From Crossaster papposus (lineage: Eukaryota > Echinodermata > Asteroidea > Velatida > Solasteridae), in contig JBAIAA010000444.1 of the NCBI GenBank assembly GCA_037893245.1, positions 1,121,501 to 1,185,500 on the forward strand: a stretch of DNA of 64,000 nt. Reading direction: 5' to 3'. Below the pieces are notes generated by a model. That model saw nothing but the letters and a program-made list of their open reading frames with translations, ran no database searches and was not told where the DNA came from. Positions 49,238 through 64,000 of the stretch are shown here, in pieces. A program made the position numbers and the translations under genes. Each line of letters starts with the position of its first letter. Position 1 is the stretch's first letter.

Positions 49238-52200
49238 CTAAAGATATCATTAATGGCAAAAAATGTAAATCCCATTTTGATGAAATGTTTACCCTCTCAA
49301 CTGTGAGTGGGCCATTACATGATAATGCACAGGCTTAATCTTACATAAAGCCTACGTTTTTCTGTTCAATTATTAGAACGGTTCTCAGTCACATGGGAAG
49401 AACATTAAATTGAAGGACGGGTAACACTGGGTTATAAATTTGTTTTTCTGTCAGACTATTAGGTTTGTGCTTTTGCTAGAGAATAGCAATAAGAAACGTT
49501 TTTATTGGGAAGGGGCGTAATCATACATGCATGAAGCTTACGTTTTTTCTGTTTAATGATTATAACTATTCTTAGTCACATAGAAAGGACATTAAATTGA
49601 AGGACGTGTAACGAATTTTTGTTTCTGTCCGACTATTAGGTTTGTTAGTTAAAGATAAAGTGCCTTTGCAAGAGAATAGCAATGAGAAACGTGTTTATTG
49701 GGAAGGGGCGTAATCATACATGAAACTTACGTTTTTCTGTTTAATTATTAGAACGATTCTTGGTCACTATCATGGGAAGGACATTAAATTGAAGGACGTG
49801 TTACGCTGGATTATGTGGACTTTTTTTCTGTCAGACTATTAGGTTTTTTAATGAAGTGCTTTTGCAAAAAAACAACAATGAGAAATGTGTTTACTTGGAA
49901 GGGGCGTAATCATACATGAAGCTTACGTTTGTCTGTCTAATTATTAGAACGATTCTCAGTCACATGGGAAGGACATTAAATTAAAGGACGTGTAACGCTG
50001 GGTTATAAAGATTTGTTTCTGTCAGACTATTAGGTTTGTGCTTTTGCTAGAGAATAGCAATAAGAAACGTGTTTATTGGGAAGGGGCGTAATCATACATG
50101 CATGAAGCTTACGTTTTTTCTGTTTAATTATTAGAACTATTCTCAGTCACATAAAAAGGACATTAAATTGAAATACGTGTAACGAATTTTTGTTTCAGTC
50201 CCGACTATTAGGTTTGTTAGTTAAAGATGAAGTGCTTTTGCAAGATAATAGCAATGAGAAACGTGTTTATCGTTCTTTAATGTTCTTTCTATGTGACTGA
50301 TAATCGTTCTAATAATTAAACAGAAAAAACGTAGGCTTTATGTAAGATTAAGTCCCTTTTCAATAAACACGTTTCTCATTGCTATTCTTTTGCAAAAGCA
50401 CTTCATTTTAAACTAACAAACCTAATAGTCGGGAGAAAAATTAATCTGTTACACGTCTTTTACTTTATCGCCTTCCCATGATTGTCACCGAGAATCGTTC
50501 TAATAATTAAACAACAGAAATAAGCTTCGTGTATGATTACGCCCCTTCCCAGTAAACACGTTTCTTATTGCTATTCTTCTGCAAAAGCACTTCATCTTTT
50601 TCAAAAAAACCTAATAGTCTGGCTGCAACACGTTCTCATAACCCATCGTTACACGCGTCCTTCAATTTAATGTCCTTCCCGTGTGTCTTAGAATCGTTCT
50701 AATAATTAAACAGAAAAAACGTAGGTTTCATGTATGATTACGCCCCTTCCCAATAAACACGTTTCTTATTGCTATTCTCTAGTAAAACCACAAACCTGAT
50801 ATGACAGAAACAAATCTTCATAACCCAGCGTTACACGTCCTTCGATTTGATGTCTTTCCCATGTGACTGAGATCCGTTCTAATAATTAAACAGACAAACG
50901 TAAGCTTCATATATGATTACGCCCTTTCCCAATAAACACGTTTCTCATTGCTATTCTCTTGCAAAAGCACTTCATCTTTAACTAACAAACCTAATAGTCG
51001 GACAGAAACAAAAATCCGTTACACGTCCTTCAATTTTATGTCCTTCCTATGTGACTGAGAATCGTTCTAATAATTAAACAGACAAAAACGTAGGTTTCAT
51101 GTATGATTACGCCCCTTCACAATAAACACGTTTCTTATTGCTATTTTCTAGTAAAAGCACAAACCTAATAGTATGACAGAAACAAATCTTCATAACCCAG
51201 CGTTACACGTCCTTCGAATTTATGTCCTTCCCATGTGACTGAGATCCGTTCTAATAATTAAACAGACAAACGTAAGCTTCATATATGATTACGCCCTTTC
51301 CCAATAAACACGTTTCTCATTGCTATTCTCTTGCAAAAGCACTTCATCTTTAACTAACAAACCTAATAGTCGGACAGAAACAAAAATCCGTTACACGTCC
51401 TTCAATTTTATGTCCTTCCTATGTGACTGAGAATCGTTCTAATAATTAAACAGAAAAAAACGTAGGTTTCATGTATAATTACGACCCTTCCCAATAAACA
51501 CGTTTCTTATTGCTATTATTCTGCAAAAGCACTTCATCTTTTTCTAAAAAACCTAATAGTCTGGCTGCAACACGTTCTCATAACCCATCGTTACACTCGT
51601 CCTTCAATTTAATATCCTTCCCGTGTGACTGAGAATCGTTCTAATAATTAAACAGAAAAAACGTAGCTTTCATGTATAATTACGACCCTTCCCAATAAAC
51701 ACGTTTCTTATTGCTATTATTCTGCAAAAGCACTTCATCTTTTTCTAAAAAACCTAATAGTCTGGCTGCAACACGTTCTCATAACCCATCGTTACACGCG
51801 TCCTTCAATTTAATGTCCTTCCCGTGTGTCTTAGAATCGTTCTAATAATTAAACAGAAAAAACGTAGGTTTCATGTATGATTACGCCCCTTCCCAATAAA
51901 CACGTTTCTTATTGCTATTCTCTAGTAAAACCACAAACCTGATAGTATGACAGAAACAAATCTTCATAACCCAGCGTTACACGTCCTTCGATTTTATGTC
52001 CTTCCCATGTGACTGAGATCCGTTCTAATAATTAAACAGACAAACGTAAGCTTCATGTATGATTACGCCCTTTCCCAATAAACACGTTTCTCATTGCTCT
52101 TCTCTTGAACGATTCTTGGTCACAATCATGGGAAGGACATTAAATTGAAGGACGTGTAATGCTGGATTATGTGGACTTTTTTTCTGTCAGACTATTAGGT

Positions 52201-52309
52201 TTTTTAATTAAAGATGAAGTGCTTTTGCAAAAAAATAGCAATGAGAAATGTGTTTACTTGGAAGACGCGTAATCATACATGAAGCTTTACCTTTTTCTGT
52301 AGCGGTTCT

Positions 52310-52569
52310 TTCTATTTCCTTCGCTTTTCACCACTATGACCCGAGTTCGAATCCAGCCTGGGCCGATATGTGGATTGGGTTTTCAGTCCCTGCCTGACTC
52401 CGTGGGTTGTCCCCACGATATTCTTCTGGGGTTTTCCTTCTACCTCTAAAACTGTACCTTCTCATCATTGTCTTCTTTAAACAGGTTTCTACAGTGCATT
52501 GGGCGCTGTTGAGGGATCCTTGGTTTCATTACCAGAAATATATAATAATAATAATAATAATAATAATCG
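52310..52569 (+). repeat. tRNA-derived SINE with (AAT)n tail
   Basis: The B box GAGTTCGAATCC (52,338) is followed by a body with TGGGTTTTCAGTCCCTGCC and a terminal (AAT) run at 52,543-52,568. It sits at the right edge of the array. Confidence 0.5.
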
Positions 52570-53989
52570 GTTGATATGAATTGAAAAGTTCGGAGATACT
52601 TGAAATAAAGTATTAAGACTGGGTCCACGTACACATTTCATATAAGTGTCCTCGGCAATGTATTTTTATTGTTTTAATATGAAAGGACTTGGTAAGCAAG
52701 TAAACAAGCAAGTATCAAGTTTTGGGGCCACAGACAATGTTTTTTAGATTATTTAAACAAAGTCAAAATTATATCACCAAATCAACTATATCATTACTTC
52801 AAAAAAGAATTCACAAAGAATTATCATTGCCCTTACTTTAGAAAAAAAAAGTTTTAAATGTCACCCTTATTCTATTTTATTTTTAGAACATGAGTTAAAG
52901 CATGTTTTTAGAACTTGTAGAAAATGAAATTTTTACCCTATTTTTGTCCCTCAAAAAGTCTCAGAATATTTTCCTTTTGGATTTAATTAGAGCCAACATT
53001 GGTATTCTCATATCTGGTGAGAACAGTTTGGGGATTGTATCCTGTTTGGGCAGTACTGCATCAACAATGTTCATTTTCTCAACAAAAAACTTGAAAAAAT
53101 GGAATTTGAGGTTTTCTTTCCGTATGAAGTAATACAGGCGCGGATCCAGGGGGGAGTCCTGGAGGTCCGGACCCCCATATATTTTGACTGGATTTTTTGT
53201 TTTATTTATTTTGTATTTAGTATGTTGGACACTAGTGGCTAAATCATTTGGCCACCAGTATTGTGTATAATCAGCATCCTAAAGTCTAAAGGTAGCCTAA
53301 AGTGTAAACAATAACAACCAACAACAGGAACAAAATATATAAGTAAAATAGGCTCATAATGTGCCAGAATGCACCTCAGAGCTTCTACTGTAAAACAAAA
53401 TTGGGGGGAGAGCCCCAAGACCCTCGTCCATGGCTAGGACCCCCACATTCATACATTCCTGCATCCGCCCCTGAATACACACCAAAATAGTACTTTTCAT
53501 GAATCTGGCTCCCTTTTCAAATTATAAAATTGAGCTGTAGGCAGGTGAATTACTTCTACTCAATAAGCAGCATTTTTGATGGCGAAAATCTAGACTAACC
53601 TTCTCCACAGCATTTCTTACATTCCATTTTCCGATAACATGTTAGTAAGGGAATAAATGTGTGTTCGGGAGGTTTTAATCACTCTGTTTAATACCGCTTG
53701 GAGTCTGGCTGCTGATAACTAACCTTTCAACGCAAATTCGATCATTCGAACATATGGAGGTCAATGGGCAAAATCATTTGCAGCGCGCGGATACGCACAT
53801 GCATTTGCGCTCATTTGCTAATCGTTTGTTTCGGTTTTGGGCGTATCGGGTTCGGTAACGCACTGTTATACCTGGAAGCAATTAAAATGTGGAACAAACA
53901 TATCTTGGTTCTTTGCTGCAGCCAAAAGCAGCTCTTTATTTGACCAAAAACTTCTTCAAACAAATTCAAAAATATATATATATGATGAA

Positions 53990-54425
53990 GGTTCATCTCA
54001 GTGACCCCACCATGGTATAGCTGCGAGCGGCTCACCAGCGTGATGCTCCGTCGACTTTTACTTGGACCGACAGGGTCTCTTTTTGGGGTTCATCTCAGTG
54101 ACCCCACTATGGTATACATGCGGGCTACTCACCAGCGTGATGCCCGACTTTTAAATGGACCGACAGGGTCTCTTTTTTGGGTTCATCTCAGTGACCCCAC
54201 TTGGACCGACAGGGTCTCTTTTTTGGGTTCATCTCAGTGACCCCACTTGGACCGACATGGTCTCTTTTTTGGGTTCATCTCAGTGACCCCACTTGGACCG
54301 ACAGGGTCTCTTTTTGGGTTCATCTCAGTGACCCCACTTGGACCGACAGGGTCTCTTTTTTGGGTTCATCTCAGTGACCCCACTTGGACCGACAGGGTCT
54401 CTTTTTGGGTTTATCTCAGTGACCT
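53990..54425 (+). repeat. 46 bp minisatellite
   Basis: The unit GTGACCCCACTTGGACCGAC followed by AGGGTCTCTTTTTTGGGTTC and ATCTCA is repeated about eight times, with two longer, diverged units at the left. It lies within the 790 bp insertion. Confidence 0.9.
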
Positions 54426-54857
54426 GTCTTTTCCTCTCATTGGTCAAGGTGGGATATCTTAAGTTCTCCATTGGTCAATCTTACCTATTAATTTGCATAT
54501 CTACCAGATATAACCTTATATGGTAAGGAATTTATTTCCCCCCTTTTTCTTGCGCAACTTTCTAAACGACCAAGCCACGTTTCTTAAAAGTTAAATATAT
54601 GGAGTTTAGGCTTGATGTGCCCCAAGTATAACGTATTTTATCTTTCATGGATAAAATTAATTTAAAATAAAAACGCAGATATGCAAACAGCCGTACAAAA
54701 GCCGTACACAATTTTGAGGTTTCCTTAGGTTTGTGCACAAACATCGATGCGCCCAGCTCGCATCACTTTGTACATCGAGCCAGTGCTCTAGTAATTAAAT
54801 ATAGCTCTATTTTTAATACCTTTATACTCGGCACGGGTGGACTATAAGACAAAAACT

Positions 54858-55031
54858 ATCCAATCAGAGCACGAAGCTTTTCAGCGTTTTCCAGCGCCGC
54901 GCCCAGCTCCTATACCTAGCCTATATAGTCGGTGGTGCACTGTATGGAGCTCTCCATCGGCGAGTAGGCGTAATTTATAAAGGCCGTACGATTATTTTAT
55001 CAACGGATTTTCGATCATTGCATTGAGGAGA
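54858..55031 (+). promoter_or_regulatory. CCAAT plus TATA promoter, proximal copy
   Basis: CTATCCAATCAGA (CCAAT 54,860-54,864) and CCTATATAGTCGG (TATA 54,922-54,928) are conserved against the array copies although the surrounding sequence has diverged. This is the most likely promoter of the downstream discoidin-domain gene. Confidence 0.7.
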
Positions 55032-63404
<8,373 letters not shown>

Positions 63405-63504
63405 ATTGGCTAATAGATGATATTCTCAAACTGAGTACTAATTGCAAATTGCATTAAAATTAGGTTTTAACTAAAATTTATTACCAAACTATTCAAATTA
63501 ACCG

Positions 63505-63790
63505 GTATAGACTCTACGCATTATGGAAGAGCCAGAGGGAAATGTTTTACATCACCTTGACAAAATGTACAATGGTAAACATCCTGTGCGTTCATCGTGG
63601 CTGAAAAGCAAAACAAAGAACACCTCTGAAATACACTTAACAGGTCCGGGGTCAGATTTGATCCGGATCAGAGTTCTATATGGGCCCGACACTTGTCCCA
63701 CGATGAACGCACAGGATGTTTACCCTTGTTTGTCCAGGCGATACAAAACATTGCCCTCTGGCTCCGCGCAGAGTCGATCTATTTCTGGCT
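63505..63790. mobile_element. MITE-like inverted-repeat element
   Basis: GAGCCAGAGGGAAATGTTTT and AAACATCCTGTGCGTTCATC at the left are mirrored at 63,697-63,775. The plus-strand frame across it is incidental. Beyond it (63,790-64,000) nothing is recognised. Confidence 0.65.
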
Positions 63791-64000
63791 AATTTGGTAA
63801 CGGATTCGAAGGCCTCATTTTAATGCAATATGCAAGCACTCAGTTACAGAATAGCATCGATTCTCATTTTTAATATGAATGCTGTTCGAGCGGATAATTA
63901 ATTTGGATGGTTATTTTGTTAAAATGGCATGACGCAAGAGTATTTATTTTGGCTTAATCAGAAAACTAAATTGAACGATATTTAGACCAGCATTAACATT

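Larger units (their letters stand above)
23600..52290. repeat. Large tandem array: about 190 bp repeats in alternating orientation plus promoter/exon cores
   Basis: The roughly 185-205 bp unit contains TTAATTATTAGAACGATTCT, CATGGGAAGGACATTAAATT and AGCAATGAGAAACGTGTTTA. Blocks run forward (F) then reverse (R): F 23600-24840, R 24841-25512; F 26828-27408, R 27409-28079; F 29395-29975, R 29976-31035, F 31036-31945, R 31946-32547; the same at +4920; then F 39340-40267, R 40268-40960, F 40961-41867, R 41868-42468; the same at +5001; finally F 49342-50270, R 50271-52107, F 52108-52290. Each F-R pair could fold into a long hairpin. Core segments with promoter and exon 1 lie between blocks. Period and copies were read from recurring motifs, not computed alignment. 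Confidence 0.9.

Noticed and set aside
23600..52290. CRISPR array
   Set aside because: The repeat is far too long, there are no regular unique spacers or cas genes, and the genome is clearly animal.

Overview
This is an intron-rich animal genomic window, most likely from an echinoderm and possibly a sea star. The protein-coding signal is metazoan, split by consensus GT-AG introns. Many short inverted-repeat elements, the L2/CR1-type retroposon ends and the tRNA-derived repeats resemble what I know of echinoderm genomes. The species assignment is inference; the gene calls come from translating exons directly.

Left part (1-20,408, minus strand). A partial open exon at 1-506 carries a motif of homeodomain-interacting protein kinases (HIPK). 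Then comes a complete ELP4 gene (Elongator subunit 4), ten coding exons from 20,408 down to 1,903, joined in consistent phase into 387 codons. Its introns hold an L2-like LINE with endonuclease and reverse transcriptase (12.6-15.6 kb), a second 5'-truncated LINE that begins about 10 bp from the exon 1 splice donor (18.6-20.25 kb), several minisatellites, and a TTAA-ended MITE family whose internal repeat has expanded in one copy.

Middle part (20.4-52.3 kb). Upstream of ELP4 are nested inverted-repeat elements. From 23.6 to 52.3 kb runs a tandem array of large, nearly identical units (2.57, 2.57, 4.92, 4.92, 5.0 and 5.0 kb). Each unit combines blocks of a roughly 190 bp repeat in alternating orientation with a core. 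The core holds a tRNA-like relic, a CCAAT plus TATA promoter, and a short first exon encoding a signal peptide and ending in a phase-1 splice donor. The longer units also carry a hAT-like MITE.

Right part (53-64 kb, plus strand). A seventh, diverged copy of the same promoter and first exon (55,032-55,080) precedes the body of a secreted-protein gene. That body has two tandem phase 1-1 exons encoding a Cys-Pro-rich start plus a Thr/Pro/Ala-rich, mucin-like repeat (one short, one expanded to about 69 six-residue repeats), then exons for an F5/8 type C (discoidin) domain. The exon for the first third of the discoidin domain is in perfect splice phase with its neighbours but lies on the opposite strand (59,993-60,137), next to a 1.2 kb palindrome.

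The two most unusual signals are the array of seven promoter/first-exon cassettes in front of one gene body, and the inverted in-phase exon. Either may be real biology or an assembly effect. Both can be tested with long reads and RNA evidence.
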